Below, piece by piece: positions 36,250-45,147 of a stretch of 63,712 bases of DNA. The stretch comes from Mycobacterium kyorinense (GTDB lineage: Bacteria > Actinomycetota > Actinomycetes > Mycobacteriales > Mycobacteriaceae): positions 1 through 63,712 of the forward strand of contig NZ_LZKJ01000038.1 in the NCBI RefSeq assembly GCF_001672775.1. The letters run 5' to 3'. The position numbers and the translations under genes were made by a program. The notes below the pieces were generated by a model that searched no databases, was not told the origin of the DNA, and saw only the letters and a list, made by a program, of their open reading frames with translations. Numbering within the stretch: position 1 is the first letter of the stretch; each line of letters opens with the position of its first letter.

Positions 36250-37644
36250 GTGACGACTGCTGTGGAGAGCCCGCTTGCCCGTCTGAGCGAACAAGAGCTG
36301 GAAAAGCTTGCTAAGGAATTCGACGCGATTCACGACGAGGTGTTTGCCGATCTCGGTGAGCGCGACCGGCGCTACATCAAGACGGTGATCTCGGTACAGC
36401 GCCAGATCGTGGTCGTCGGACGGGTGCTGCTGCTGGCGTCGCGGTCCAAAACCGCCTGGGTGCTCGGCACCGCGTGTCTGGGCATGGCCAAGATCTTGGA
36501 GAACATGGAGATCGGCCACAATGTGATGCACGGTCAATGGGATTGGATGAACGATCCCGATATTCATTCCTCGGTGTGGGATTGGGATACCGCGTCAACC
36601 GCCGAGGCGTGGAAGCACTCGCACAATTACATCCATCACACCTTCACCAATATCCGGGGCAAGGACAAGGATCTCGGCTACGAGATCATGCGCATCGATC
36701 CTGCTCAGAAATGGCACCCGGTCTATCTGGCGCAACCGTTCTACAACATACTGCTTACCTTGCTCTTTGAGTGGGGCGTTGCCGTGCACGACACCGACCT
36801 CAGAGCCTTGTGGGCGGGCGAGAAGTCGATGTCCGACCTGCGCAACGACTTCAAAGGCATTGCCGGCAAGGCACGCTCGCAAATTCAGAAGGATTACATC
36901 GGCTGGCCGGTTATCAGTGCGGGTGCTTTCGGGCTTGCGCAGCTAGCCCTGCGTGGCCGCATCGATCAGCCAGCGGAATCCCGCGTCAGCAGGCTGCTTC
37001 GGAGGACGTCGCGCAAAGGCAGAATCGCTACGACCGCGACTTTTCTGGACCGGGTATTTGCGGGCGTGGAAAGCACATACCTGCGCACCCTGGCCGCCGA
37101 TGCGCTGGCCAACGTCATCCGCAATGTATGGGCGCACGCCATCATCTTCTGCGGACATTTCCCGGACCAGACCTATACGTTCAGCCAGAGCGAAGTGGAA
37201 GATGAAACGCGCGGCGGCTGGTACGTCCGCCAGCTGATCGGAGCGGCCAACATCGACGGCAGCCCACTGTTTCATGTCATCAGCGGCAATTTGGGGTATC
37301 AAGTGGAGCATCACCTGTATCCCGACATGCCCAGCAGTCGATACTCGGAGATCGCACCGAAGGTCAAGGATATCTGCGAGCGCTACCAGTTGCCATACAA
37401 CTCCGGACGGTTTTCGAAGCAGTGGTACACAGTGCACCGCAGCATCTTCCGGTTGGCTTTCCCCGGCGGGAAGCCCCGGCCGAAGCCTGGCCCGTACCAC
37501 AGTGCGGAACGGCGTGCGGGGACGCAGAATTCGAGCGAGGCGACCCGATTCCGCGATCGTGTTCCAGCCGAACACCCGGACGCAGGCCCGGAGCACGAGT
37601 CGAGCGGGGTCGAGGTGCAGCCGCCGCCGCGCGGTAGCGATTGA
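36250..37644 (+). CDS. desA3: Membrane acyl-CoA desaturase, DesA3-like
   Basis: 464-residue integral membrane di-iron desaturase. All three histidine boxes are present: HNVMHGQWD, HSHNYIHH and QVEHHLYPD, with further His residues in WAHAIIFCGHF. Stearoyl-CoA Delta9 desaturation to oleate is the known role of M. tuberculosis DesA3 (Rv3229c), which pairs with the reductase encoded just upstream. The GTG start has AAGGAG seven bases before it. The last ~60 residues are polar and probably disordered. Hydrophobic segments near residues 60-90 and 165-185 should anchor it. Confidence 0.93.
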   Translation: MTTAVESPLARLSEQELEKLAKEFDAIHDEVFADLGERDRRYIKTVISVQRQIVVVGRVLLLASRSKTAWVLGTACLGMAKILENMEIGHNVMHGQWDWMNDPDIHSSVWDWDTASTAEAWKHSHNYIHHTFTNIRGKDKDLGYEIMRIDPAQKWHPVYLAQPFYNILLTLLFEWGVAVHDTDLRALWAGEKSMSDLRNDFKGIAGKARSQIQKDYIGWPVISAGAFGLAQLALRGRIDQPAESRVSRLLRRTSRKGRIATTATFLDRVFAGVESTYLRTLAADALANVIRNVWAHAIIFCGHFPDQTYTFSQSEVEDETRGGWYVRQLIGAANIDGSPLFHVISGNLGYQVEHHLYPDMPSSRYSEIAPKVKDICERYQLPYNSGRFSKQWYTVHRSIFRLAFPGGKPRPKPGPYHSAERRAGTQNSSEATRFRDRVPAEHPDAGPEHESSGVEVQPPPRGSD

Positions 37645-37649
37645 GTGGA

Positions 37650-38468
37650 CTAGCTCAGGGCGACGGAGTCACCGGTGCGGATGGTTCCGCCAGTGACCAC
37701 CGCCAGGTACACGCCCGCACAGGGAACCGATCCGGAACCCGCTGATTCTACGCGGTTTTCGGCCACCAGTGTCCGCAACGCGTGCAGCGCTCGTGGGAGT
37801 GTGCCGTGCTCGAGGGTGGGAACCGCACACCGCGACGTCGGCTTGAGGACACTGAGCCGCGTCTCCGCCACGCTCAACTCTCTGCCCACCCAGGTGTTTT
37901 CCGCGTACGGCGGATAATCGGACGGCACCGAGATCACCAGGTTGGGCCGGTAGCGCAGCGCTTCGGTCCCGACACGTTCCAGGGTTGCCGTGGTGATCGC
38001 GTGCAGCGGAGCAAGGTCAGTGAACGAATCTCCCGGTGTTGCCGCTGCGATCTCGACGATGCGGGTGTCGACCTCGGCGTCCATCCCCTGTTCGAGCACC
38101 TGCTCCGGGTCGGGCCGTTCGAGCGTGGCGCCCTGCGGCCGCTTGCGCACCAGGTGGACCGGGCGTTCCAGCAGCTTCGACAGCAATTGGTCGATATCCG
38201 GATCGTCGGCAGCCACCCTCGTCCCGTCCGGTATCCGGATGTGGACGCGGCCGTTATCGCGAGTGGCGCTGAACTGCAACAGCTCACGCCACAACCGCGG
38301 CTGCTTGGCGCTGGCCACCCGCCCGGTCACCGCGTCAACCAGCGCCAGCCGTCGGTCTCCGTCGGCGCCCCCTTGGTCGACAACCATGCTGGTCACGACC
38401 TCGCCCAGCATGGACTTGACCGGGTAGCGGTACAGGCTTTCGACGCGCATCTGCACTGAACCGGTCAT
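37650..38468 (-). CDS. MOSC domain protein
   Basis: 272-residue protein with an N-terminal MOSC beta-barrel domain (VESLYRYPVKSMLGE) and the C-terminal MOSC domain, with Cys in SRCAVPT as the conserved sulfur-carrying residue, and AENTWVGREL. Such proteins resemble mARC/YiiM-type molybdenum-cofactor sulfur transfer or binding proteins. The ATG at 38468 is supported by CATACT exactly seven bases upstream (leaderless); the frame opens 31 codons earlier. It is convergent with the desaturase gene, five bases apart. Confidence 0.88.
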   Translation of the reverse strand: MTGSVQMRVESLYRYPVKSMLGEVVTSMVVDQGGADGDRRLALVDAVTGRVASAKQPRLWRELLQFSATRDNGRVHIRIPDGTRVAADDPDIDQLLSKLLERPVHLVRKRPQGATLERPDPEQVLEQGMDAEVDTRIVEIAAATPGDSFTDLAPLHAITTATLERVGTEALRYRPNLVISVPSDYPPYAENTWVGRELSVAETRLSVLKPTSRCAVPTLEHGTLPRALHALRTLVAENRVESAGSGSVPCAGVYLAVVTGGTIRTGDSVALS

Positions 38469-38511
38469 GACTTTCAGTATGCGCCTAGAGGGCAGGTTCA
38501 GGTCGAGTCGT

Positions 38512-39057
38512 TTAGCGTCTCGCCAGCAGCCACGCTTCGCCGTCGCCCTCGCCGGCTGCAATCAGCTCCAACTCGACAAACGCGGCGGCCAGTTCGCCAC
38601 GGGCGGCGCGGAATGGGCCCGGGGCGGCGCCGACTTCGCTGAGCGCGCTGATCGCCACTAACCCGCCTGGTGCCAGTCGCCGGATGATCGCCTGATCGAG
38701 GCGACGGTCCCGGAATCGGTGACATACGACGACGTCCGCTGGCGGGCGTGGCGGTAGGCCCTCGTCGAGATCGACGACGTCAAACCGGCACCGGTCGCCG
38801 ACGCCCATGTGCCGGGCCAGTTCCTCCGCTTGCCTGATCGCCACCGAAGAGATGTCGAGTCCCCGAACGTCCATGCCGCGGCAGGCAAGCCACACTGCGG
38901 CGAGACCCTGCCCGCAGGCCACATCGAGTGCGTGCCCCGTCGCCGGGAACAGATCGGCATAAGGCTCGAACGCTGGCGGCGCCCCCACCGCGCTGACGGG
39001 CGCCGGTCCGCGACTGGCATACGTCTCGTCCCAGCGAACGCGATCCTGGTCGGTCAG
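38512..39057 (-). CDS. Class I SAM-dependent methyltransferase, probable CTG start
   Basis: 181-residue methyltransferase if started at CTG 39057. The SAM motif is LDVACGQGLAAVWLA, with GLDIS and FDVVDLDEGLP following. Translating upstream of the first ordinary start (GTG 38988) gives in-frame TDQDRVRWDETYASRG, typical of N-termini in this family (R-W-D-x-x-Y). No ATG, GTG or TTG exists between that sequence and an upstream in-frame stop. CTG overlaps the amidohydrolase stop as CTGA, mirroring the usual ATGA/GTGA coupling, with GGAGG four bases before it. The substrate is unknown; it is the last gene of the ligase-aldolase-amidohydrolase operon. Confidence 0.8.
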   Translation of the reverse strand: MTDQDRVRWDETYASRGPAPVSAVGAPPAFEPYADLFPATGHALDVACGQGLAAVWLACRGMDVRGLDISSVAIRQAEELARHMGVGDRCRFDVVDLDEGLPPRPPADVVVCHRFRDRRLDQAIIRRLAPGGLVAISALSEVGAAPGPFRAARGELAAAFVELELIAAGEGDGEAWLLARR

Positions 39058-40322
39058 AATGCCTCCGGGTTTTGCTGGATCTCGTCAGGTACGGGATGGC
39101 GATACAAGCGTGACGCGTTTTCCCAACTGATCTTGCGAATCACGTCGTGCGGCAGATCACCGATCTGCTCGTGGACCGCTTGCTGGGTGCGCGGCCAGGT
39201 CGAATCGCAATGCGGATAGTCGGCTTCCAGCATGATGTTGTCGGCGCCGATCCGCTCATGCTGGATAAACGACGACTGATCCTCGACGGCGCAGAACCAG
39301 AAGTTACGGGTGAAAACCTCTGCCGGCGTGAGGCTTTCCCCCAGCGCCTGCCACGTGCCATACATGGCGTGATAGCTGAGCATGTGATCGAGGCGATCCA
39401 GCAGCCCGGCCACCCAGCCGATTCCGCCTTCGGACAAACAAATCTTGAGCTCAGGAAACCTGCTGGGCAGACCGGAATACAGCCAGTCGACGGCCGCGGA
39501 AATCGCGTAGGCGAAGAACAGCACACCCTGCACGTCCGGCGGTGCATCCTCGGTGGTCGACGGCGACGATCCCGACGACCCGATGTGTAGATTCACGACC
39601 GTTCCGGTCTCCGCACACGCTGCCATCATCGGGTCCCAGTGACCGGAATGGATGCTGGGCAATCCGAGCATCGCCGGATTCTCGCTGAAGGTGATGGCGT
39701 GAAATCCACGCTCGGCGTTTTCGTAAATCATTGTGGCGCCTAACTGCGGGTCCAGCAGCCACGGCAGCTGGCAGGGGATGATCCGGCCCGGGTAGCAGGC
39801 CGCCCAGACCTCGAAATGCCAATCGTTCCAGGCGCGCACCGAGGCCAACGCCAGGTCGCGATCGTTGGTCACCAGTTGCAGCCGCTGGCCGGCGAATCCC
39901 GGCAGGAACGAGGGAAAGTTGAGCGAGGCGTAGACCCCGTTGAGGTCCATGTCCTTGATCCGCTCGTGGATATCCCACGCGCCCTTGCGCATTTCGTCGA
40001 ATCGGACCGGCTCGAAGCCGTACTCGGACACCGGCCGGCCGACGACCGCGTTGAATCCGACGTTGGGCAGTTCCCGATCGTCGTAAATCCAGGTCTGGCC
40101 GCCGCTTTCGGTGTCCACAACTCGGGGAGCGCGGTCGGCGAATCTGGCCGGGAGGCGTCCGGTGAAGGTGTCGGGAGGCTCGACGATGTGATCGTCAACC
40201 GAGATCAACGTATAGCGGCGTGGGGCGCGCGGCGGATCCGGCAGGAATGTGACCTCCCTGGCGGCGCCGGTCTTGGCTGTGGTGAAGTTCGGGTCGGCGG
40301 CCAGTTCGTCGATCGATTTCAT
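39054..40322 (-). CDS. Amidohydrolase-2 family protein
   Basis: 422-residue TIM-barrel metal enzyme of the ACMSD/2-amidohydrolase group. SVDDHIVEPPD near the N-terminus stands where the family has D-x-H-x2-P, VNLHIG carries the next His, and EADYPHCDSTWP near the C-terminus the final Asp. Members of this group often decarboxylate aromatic acids or act on benzoate-type rings without oxygen. The ATG at 40322 has GAGGAG ten bases upstream; a TTG three codons earlier would be too close. It lies 14 bases after the aldolase gene in the same operon. Confidence 0.88.
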   Translation of the reverse strand: MKSIDELAADPNFTTAKTGAAREVTFLPDPPRAPRRYTLISVDDHIVEPPDTFTGRLPARFADRAPRVVDTESGGQTWIYDDRELPNVGFNAVVGRPVSEYGFEPVRFDEMRKGAWDIHERIKDMDLNGVYASLNFPSFLPGFAGQRLQLVTNDRDLALASVRAWNDWHFEVWAACYPGRIIPCQLPWLLDPQLGATMIYENAERGFHAITFSENPAMLGLPSIHSGHWDPMMAACAETGTVVNLHIGSSGSSPSTTEDAPPDVQGVLFFAYAISAAVDWLYSGLPSRFPELKICLSEGGIGWVAGLLDRLDHMLSYHAMYGTWQALGESLTPAEVFTRNFWFCAVEDQSSFIQHERIGADNIMLEADYPHCDSTWPRTQQAVHEQIGDLPHDVIRKISWENASRLYRHPVPDEIQQNPEAF

Positions 40323-40336
40323 GCTCGGCAATCTCC

Positions 40337-41110
40337 TCAGTTGAGCACGTCGGGATCGGCCTTGATCGTCATCCGCGCGGCGCCCGCCCAGTACACGTCG
40401 GCGGCCCTTTCGATCAGCGATGCCTGCATGCCCGCCATGTCCGACCAGTTCATCTTCTCGGGTTGTTCGCCGGTCAGCATGACGTCGTAGGCCAGCTTGC
40501 AGACTCGTTCAATCGATGCCGCCCGGTAGACGGCTTCAGCCAGGGTGCGACCGGTTGCGATGACGCCGTGGTTGGCCAGAATCGTCAGATTGGCGCCACC
40601 GATACGGGCCGCGAGATCCGCTGCGCGGGAAGGATTGTCGATTTCGCCGTCATAGGTGTCGACCAGGCACAGATCGTCGAGGAACAGTGAACCGGTCTGA
40701 TGCACGAGGTCCGGCAACCGGCCCAGTGCGGCGAACACGCAGGCGTAGTAAGGGTGGTTGTGGATGACCACGCGCGCGTCGTCGCGGACGCGGTGCAGTT
40801 CGGTGTGGATGTGGATGGCCGGGGTGACGTCCCACCGACCGCGGACTACCTGTGCATCGCTGTTGACCACGCAGATGTCCGATGCGGTCAGTTCCTGCCA
40901 CCATAGTCCCCACGGATTGACCAGCATGTCGGTGTGGCCGTCGAGCTGCCAGGTGATGTGTCCGGCCATATTCTCAGCGAACCCGATCGCGGCCAGGTGG
41001 CGGAAGGCGAGGGCAAGCGCCTGCTCGTCAGACAGGTCGACGCCGATCGGGGGCACCACCGACGGCGCCCACACCTCCAGACCGCCGGGCCGCGCATTAG
41101 GAGCAGTCAT
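40337..41110 (-). CDS. Class II aldolase/adducin-like protein
   Basis: 257-residue protein of the class II aldolase fold. Zinc-ligand histidines are in AIHIHTELH and IHNHPYY, with a later His in LANHGVIATG; Glu in the N-terminal region could be the acid/base. Such enzymes do retro-aldol cleavage or decarboxylation on sugar- or aromatic-derived substrates. The ATG overlaps the end of the ligase gene by 14 bases. Placement between a CoA ligase and an amidohydrolase suggests a shared catabolic route. Confidence 0.88.
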   Translation of the reverse strand: MTAPNARPGGLEVWAPSVVPPIGVDLSDEQALALAFRHLAAIGFAENMAGHITWQLDGHTDMLVNPWGLWWQELTASDICVVNSDAQVVRGRWDVTPAIHIHTELHRVRDDARVVIHNHPYYACVFAALGRLPDLVHQTGSLFLDDLCLVDTYDGEIDNPSRAADLAARIGGANLTILANHGVIATGRTLAEAVYRAASIERVCKLAYDVMLTGEQPEKMNWSDMAGMQASLIERAADVYWAGAARMTIKADPDVLN

Positions 41111-42704
41111 GATCGGCCTCCATCCTGGCTCGAATATCCTCGCGCAGCTCCCCTTTTGCAATCTTTCCCCCGGATGAGCGCGGTAGCTCGCTGACCACGA
41201 TGAGGCGTTCGGGCAGCAGCTCCTTGGACACTCCTTGTGCGAGCAGATGCTCGACGAGTTCGGCCAGCTCGATGGCGTGAGAATCAGCGAGTTCGGCGTA
41301 GAGGCAGACCTTTTCACCGAACACCGGATCGGGCATCGCGACCGCCGCTGCTAGCGCGATTGCCGGATGAGTCATGGCGGCGTCCTCGACCTGGGCGGCG
41401 CTGATGTTCTTGCCGCCGCGGAGGATGAAATCGGAGGTTCGGCCGGTGACGGTCAGATAGCCGTCGGGATCGATTTCGCAGAGGTCGCCCATGCGCATCC
41501 AGCCGTCGCGCGTGAACAACGTGTCGTGGTCGGCGCCGTCGAGGTAGCCCAGGCTGGTCGCCGGGCCTCGGCAGGCGGGCTGGCCGCGGCCGGTCGAGGT
41601 AACGTCCTGATCGCCGTCGAAGAGTCGCACGGCCATTTCCGGAACGATGCGGCCGCCGGTGCGCAGCCGTCGTTGGCGGGAGTCGTCAAGCGTGGTGCCG
41701 CTGAGCAGTCCGGTTTCGTTCGAACCGTAGAACTGCAGAATCGTCGCGCCGGTGAGTTCCTCGAATTCGTCGGCCGGCCGATACGGCAGCGCCTCGCCGC
41801 CGGTGAAAACCACCCGCAGCGAACTCAAGTCGTGGTCGCGGCGCTCAGGATCAGCCATCAACATCGTCAACTGCGTACTGACGCAACACAACACAGTGAC
41901 CTGATGCCGAGCTATCGCGTCGAGTACCGCCTTGGTGGTAAAGCGCTCCAGGATCACCGCAGTGGCACCCAGGTAGATCGGCGTCGAATGGCTGGTCCAG
42001 ATTCCGAAGCCGAACGGGGTGGGGATGATCGGCAAGAAGATGTCGTCGGAGGTCAGTTGCCCGTTGGCGACGGCCTTTTGATGGAAGTAGTGCCACCGGT
42101 TCTGGGTGTGCATGACACATTTGGGCAACCCGGTGGTCCCGGAGGTGGAGTTGATCAGGAAGAGGTCATCGGGCCCGAGTCGAGACTCGGGCGGTGGCGG
42201 GTTGGGCTTGGTTTCGGTGTTGAGCGACAGTGTGTCGTCGCGGTTGAGGACGAGTGTTTCTGCGGTTACGGATGCCGCGGCGCTGCTGCGCTGCTGATCG
42301 CTGACCAAGAGCTTCGGCTGCGCGCTGCGCAATGTCGCGGCAACCTCACGGGTGCCGGCGCGGGCGCCGATGCCGACGACGACAGCGCCACAACGCTCGA
42401 TCGCGACGAGCAGCGCGTGGATGGCGGCGGAATCGCCGTGCCATACCCCGACCCGATCGCCCGGCTCGACGCCGATGCCGGCTAGTTGTTCTGCCAGAGC
42501 AGTTGCCGCGACATCGAATTCACGCCAACTGTGCGATCTGCCGGGCTGGTCGATATAGGCGGCGCGGTCGGGTGATCGTTTTGCGTTGCGACGGACGGCA
42601 TCGGAGAGCGTCGAGTCGGACCACCACCCGGCGGCACGATACCGGGCGACGTCTTCGACGGTGAAGGCCGGCGATCGCATCGCTTCCAGGCCGCCGGCGC
42701 TCAT
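41097..42704 (-). CDS. AMP-binding acyl/aryl-CoA ligase
   Basis: 535-residue class I adenylate-forming enzyme. The P-loop is NSTSGTTGLPKCVMHT near residue 187; QFYGSNETG (A5), RMGDLCEIDPDGYLTVTGR (A7-A8) and a C-terminal SSGGKIAKGELR with the catalytic Lys follow. It activates a carboxylic acid with ATP and passes it to CoA; the acid is unknown. It is the first gene of a four-gene operon (ligase, aldolase, amidohydrolase, methyltransferase). An ATG at residue 9 is an alternative start. It is divergent from a lipoprotein gene, 51 bases apart. Confidence 0.9.
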   Translation of the reverse strand: MSAGGLEAMRSPAFTVEDVARYRAAGWWSDSTLSDAVRRNAKRSPDRAAYIDQPGRSHSWREFDVAATALAEQLAGIGVEPGDRVGVWHGDSAAIHALLVAIERCGAVVVGIGARAGTREVAATLRSAQPKLLVSDQQRSSAAASVTAETLVLNRDDTLSLNTETKPNPPPPESRLGPDDLFLINSTSGTTGLPKCVMHTQNRWHYFHQKAVANGQLTSDDIFLPIIPTPFGFGIWTSHSTPIYLGATAVILERFTTKAVLDAIARHQVTVLCCVSTQLTMLMADPERRDHDLSSLRVVFTGGEALPYRPADEFEELTGATILQFYGSNETGLLSGTTLDDSRQRRLRTGGRIVPEMAVRLFDGDQDVTSTGRGQPACRGPATSLGYLDGADHDTLFTRDGWMRMGDLCEIDPDGYLTVTGRTSDFILRGGKNISAAQVEDAAMTHPAIALAAAVAMPDPVFGEKVCLYAELADSHAIELAELVEHLLAQGVSKELLPERLIVVSELPRSSGGKIAKGELREDIRARMEADHDCS

Positions 42705-42755
42705 CCATCAAATGATAGGAACACGGCGTGCGCCGCTGCCGGTTACGCTCCTTGG

Positions 42756-43145
42756 ATGGTGCGAAGGAGGGCCGTTATTGCCGCCGTGGCGATAGGGCTT
42801 GCTGGGTGCGGGGGGTCTGGCCACCCCGCGCCCACTGTGACCTCGACGGTGCTCGTCAAAGAAACCGTCACGGTGACCAATGCGGCGCCATCCACACCCG
42901 CCCCGAGAACGACGATGGACACCGATGGCACCTACCGGATCGGTACTGATATCGAGCCCGGTACCTATCGTTCCGGCGGACGTAGCGATCAAGGAGAATC
43001 CGACTGCTACTGGGCGAAGCTGCACAGCCTCAACCCGACAGACATCGTCAACAACAACCTCAGCAATGACCCGCAGGTAGTCGCCCTGGACCCCGGTGAC
43101 GTGGCGTTTTTGACGCACAGCTGCCAGCCGTGGCGGAAAGACTGA
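42756..43145 (+). CDS. Putative lipoprotein
   Basis: 129-residue exported protein. A short positive N-terminus and hydrophobic stretch end in a lipobox GLAGC (Cys at 18), so the mature protein should be lipid-anchored. A Pro/Thr-rich linker precedes a small domain with YRIGTDIEPGTYRS, CYWAKL and a C-terminal SCQPW, where two cysteines could pair. I recall similar repeats in secreted actinobacterial proteins but no function. TACGCT six bases before the ATG suggests leaderless transcription. Confidence 0.78.
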   Translation: MVRRRAVIAAVAIGLAGCGGSGHPAPTVTSTVLVKETVTVTNAAPSTPAPRTTMDTDGTYRIGTDIEPGTYRSGGRSDQGESDCYWAKLHSLNPTDIVNNNLSNDPQVVALDPGDVAFLTHSCQPWRKD

Positions 43146-43203
43146 CCCGGGGTAGCTGGCCCAGTCGCTGACGAATAACGGCACGCTGCTTTACGCTCAG
43201 AGC

Positions 43204-43992
43204 ATGCGCGATCGGGACACGATCGACTCCGAGTTGCGGCGCCTTGCAGCGGTGCGCCGGGAGATGCGCGAGCGCGGCGACGAGCTGTCGAGTCGTCAGT
43301 TCGACGCGCTCCTCGATGAGCGCCTGGGACACCCGCCGGAGGTGTACCAAACCGAAGCGGTCCACGCGAGTAAGACCCAGGTTCTCGTCGACACCTCGCG
43401 CGACAAGCCCCGCGGCATCAAGTCCTACCGACCTAAGGCTGCGCTGCGCCGCTTCGGCTCGCTGGCGGCGTTGCCGCTGTCGTTGGTAGCCGTCGCCGCC
43501 GCGTTGATGGTGTGGTTCGCTGCCCACAACCCACGACCGTCGGCGCCGCCAGCAGAAACCCCGCCGTCGGCGACAGCTCCGCCGTCAAGTGCACAACCGA
43601 GGCCGGTGGCGCCGAACCCGCCGGCTTCGCAGGGTGACGTCGCCGACAGGGCGCTCATGGCCGCATTGAAAGAACAGGGCGTGCCAGTTCCCAGCCGCGA
43701 GTACGTGGTGAGCCACGGGCACGCTGTCTGCGACTTTCTGGCCAACCAACCCGACTTCGCCGCGGCCATCAACTTCGTGCAGCAATCAACGATCTGGGAC
43801 GCGGATCAGAGCGCCCAATTCGCTGCCGGTGCCATCGTCTCGTATTGCCCTCAGTACCAATCAATCCCCGGCGAGATGCAGCAGGTCCCAACGACTCTCC
43901 CCGATCTGCCGAACATTCAGGGCGATCTGCAGAAAATCCTGGATGATCTGAAGGGCATTCGCGACAGTCTGCCCACCATCCCGGGCCAGTGA
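43204..43992 (+). CDS. Membrane-anchored DUF732 protein
   Basis: 262-residue protein. The N-terminal ~80 residues are charged and cytoplasmic, one membrane helix spans about 85-105 (LAALPLSLVAVAAALMVWF), then comes a Pro-rich linker, and finally a DUF732 domain (residues ~155-220) with the two conserved cysteines in HAVCDFL and SYCPQY. DUF732 proteins are common small exported proteins in mycobacteria, without a known activity. TGACGA-N17-TACGCT-N6-ATG is a good leaderless promoter. It follows the lipoprotein gene by 58 bases. Confidence 0.82.
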   Translation: MRDRDTIDSELRRLAAVRREMRERGDELSSRQFDALLDERLGHPPEVYQTEAVHASKTQVLVDTSRDKPRGIKSYRPKAALRRFGSLAALPLSLVAVAAALMVWFAAHNPRPSAPPAETPPSATAPPSSAQPRPVAPNPPASQGDVADRALMAALKEQGVPVPSREYVVSHGHAVCDFLANQPDFAAAINFVQQSTIWDADQSAQFAAGAIVSYCPQYQSIPGEMQQVPTTLPDLPNIQGDLQKILDDLKGIRDSLPTIPGQ

Positions 43993-44092
43993 TCACGAAC
44001 CGTCGTTGACGAACGTCGCGACAAAAGCGGCAGCCGGTCAGCGTCAAAGGCATAGAACGGCGCCTAGCCCTGGCCGCAAACGATCCTAGCCG

Positions 44093-44115
44093 TGTACGGA
44101 CAATCACCGTACAAT
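44093..44115 (+). promoter_or_regulatory. Autoregulatory operator/promoter of the toxin-antitoxin operon
   Basis: Perfect inverted repeat TGTACGG-N7-CCGTACA (44093-44113). The -10 element TACAAT (44110-44115) overlaps its right arm, so antitoxin binding would block RNA polymerase. The transcript would start near 44123. Confidence 0.75.
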
Positions 44116-44169
44116 GACATGATCGACAGTTGCGAGCAGGGATATCGAGAGACAGAAGGAGGTGTCGCT

Positions 44170-44439
44170 ATGGCAGTCAAGACGAAGCGCATCGAGCTTC
44201 GCGCGGAGCAAGCGACTTTAGACCGCATCCAGCGCGCCGCCAACCTTGTCCATGAGCAGACGTCGGAATTTGTGCGGAAAGCGGCGATGCAACGGGCCGA
44301 AGACATCCTGCGTCAGGAGTTGGTAACAGCAATGGAGCCCGAACAGTTCGACAAACTGATGTCCTCGCTCGATGCCGCTGACCACGCGCCGCGGCTGGCG
44401 GCGGCCGCACGCAAACCAGCAGTCTTCACCAGGCGCTGA
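44170..44439 (+). CDS. DUF1778 ribbon-helix-helix antitoxin (TacA-like)
   Basis: 89-residue antitoxin. The first ~50 residues (KRIELRAEQATLDRIQRAAN, then SEFVRKAAMQRAEDIL) form the ribbon-helix-helix of DUF1778 proteins; the C-terminal ~35 residues (AADHAPRLAAAARKPAVF) should wrap the toxin. GGAGG is ideally placed before the ATG at 44170; the frame opens inside the operator, which rules out the longer version. It is followed after three bases by the acetyltransferase toxin gene. TacA-type proteins repress their operon as a complex with the toxin. Confidence 0.9.
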   Translation: MAVKTKRIELRAEQATLDRIQRAANLVHEQTSEFVRKAAMQRAEDILRQELVTAMEPEQFDKLMSSLDAADHAPRLAAAARKPAVFTRR

Positions 44440-44442
44440 CCA

Positions 44443-44955
44443 ATGTTCGAGTCCGCGCGACTCGGTGACGACCACGCGCTGGAAGGATTCGACTGCGGCA
44501 AGGAATCGCTGAATACCTGGCTCATCGCCCATGCTCGTCGCGCGGATAGCAGCGGTGTCGCACATGTCTACGTATGGACCCCGCACGGCGAACACAAAGT
44601 CAGCGCCTATTTCGCCATCTGCCCCACCGAAGTAGTGCGCAACGACGACGGCGTCTCGGGATCGATGTCCGGCGGCTATTCCCGCATACCCGGATACTTG
44701 ATCGCACGCCTCGCAATCGACACATCGCTGCGGGGTCAGGGATACGGCGAGCAGTTGCTCCTCGACGCGCTAGGCAAAGCCGTGGCCGCATCCGAGATCG
44801 GCGGCGGCCGGCTCATCGTTGTTGACGCCATCGACGACGAAGCACAATCCTTCTACGAGCACTACCACTTCGTTCCCGTCCATAACCGCGGGCGTCGCCC
44901 GGTCATGAAGGTGTCCACAGCGGCGAAGGCACTCGGCGAGCGCTGGCGGGAGTAA
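44443..44955 (+). CDS. GNAT acetyltransferase toxin (TacT-like)
   Basis: 170-residue GNAT enzyme. RLAIDTSLRGQGYGEQLL near residues 89-106 contains the acetyl-CoA loop (R-G-Q-G-Y-G), and SFYEHYHF has Tyr138 where TacT-type toxins place their general acid. FDCGKESLNTWLIAHA near the start is typical of the toxin subgroup. Known members acetylate the amino group of charged tRNAs, blocking translation. Pairing with a DUF1778 protein and the operator upstream supports this role strongly; the tRNA target is unknown. Confidence 0.9.
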   Translation: MFESARLGDDHALEGFDCGKESLNTWLIAHARRADSSGVAHVYVWTPHGEHKVSAYFAICPTEVVRNDDGVSGSMSGGYSRIPGYLIARLAIDTSLRGQGYGEQLLLDALGKAVAASEIGGGRLIVVDAIDDEAQSFYEHYHFVPVHNRGRRPVMKVSTAAKALGERWRE

Positions 44956-44987
44956 ATGTCGCATCACGCAGGTCAAGCCACTTCGGC

Positions 44988-45064
44988 TGGTCGGGCTGAC
45001 AGGATTTGAACCTGCGACCACTTGACCCCCAGTCAAGTGCGCTACCAAACTGCGCCACAGCCCG
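44988..45064 (-). tRNA. tRNA-Pro (GGG)
   Basis: 77-base tRNA including encoded CCA. The acceptor stem CGGGCTG pairs with CAGCCCG; the T arm contains GGTTCAAATCC; the anticodon loop has GGG between paired CTTGA and TCAAG arms. CGGG at the 5' end is usual for tRNA-Pro. Confidence 0.95.
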
Positions 45065-45147
45065 GCGCCGCCGGTACGACCCGGCAGCAGGTCGAAAGCC
45101 TACCGCAGCCGACCACGGCGGAAGAAACCACTGAGGCTGGCCGTGTC

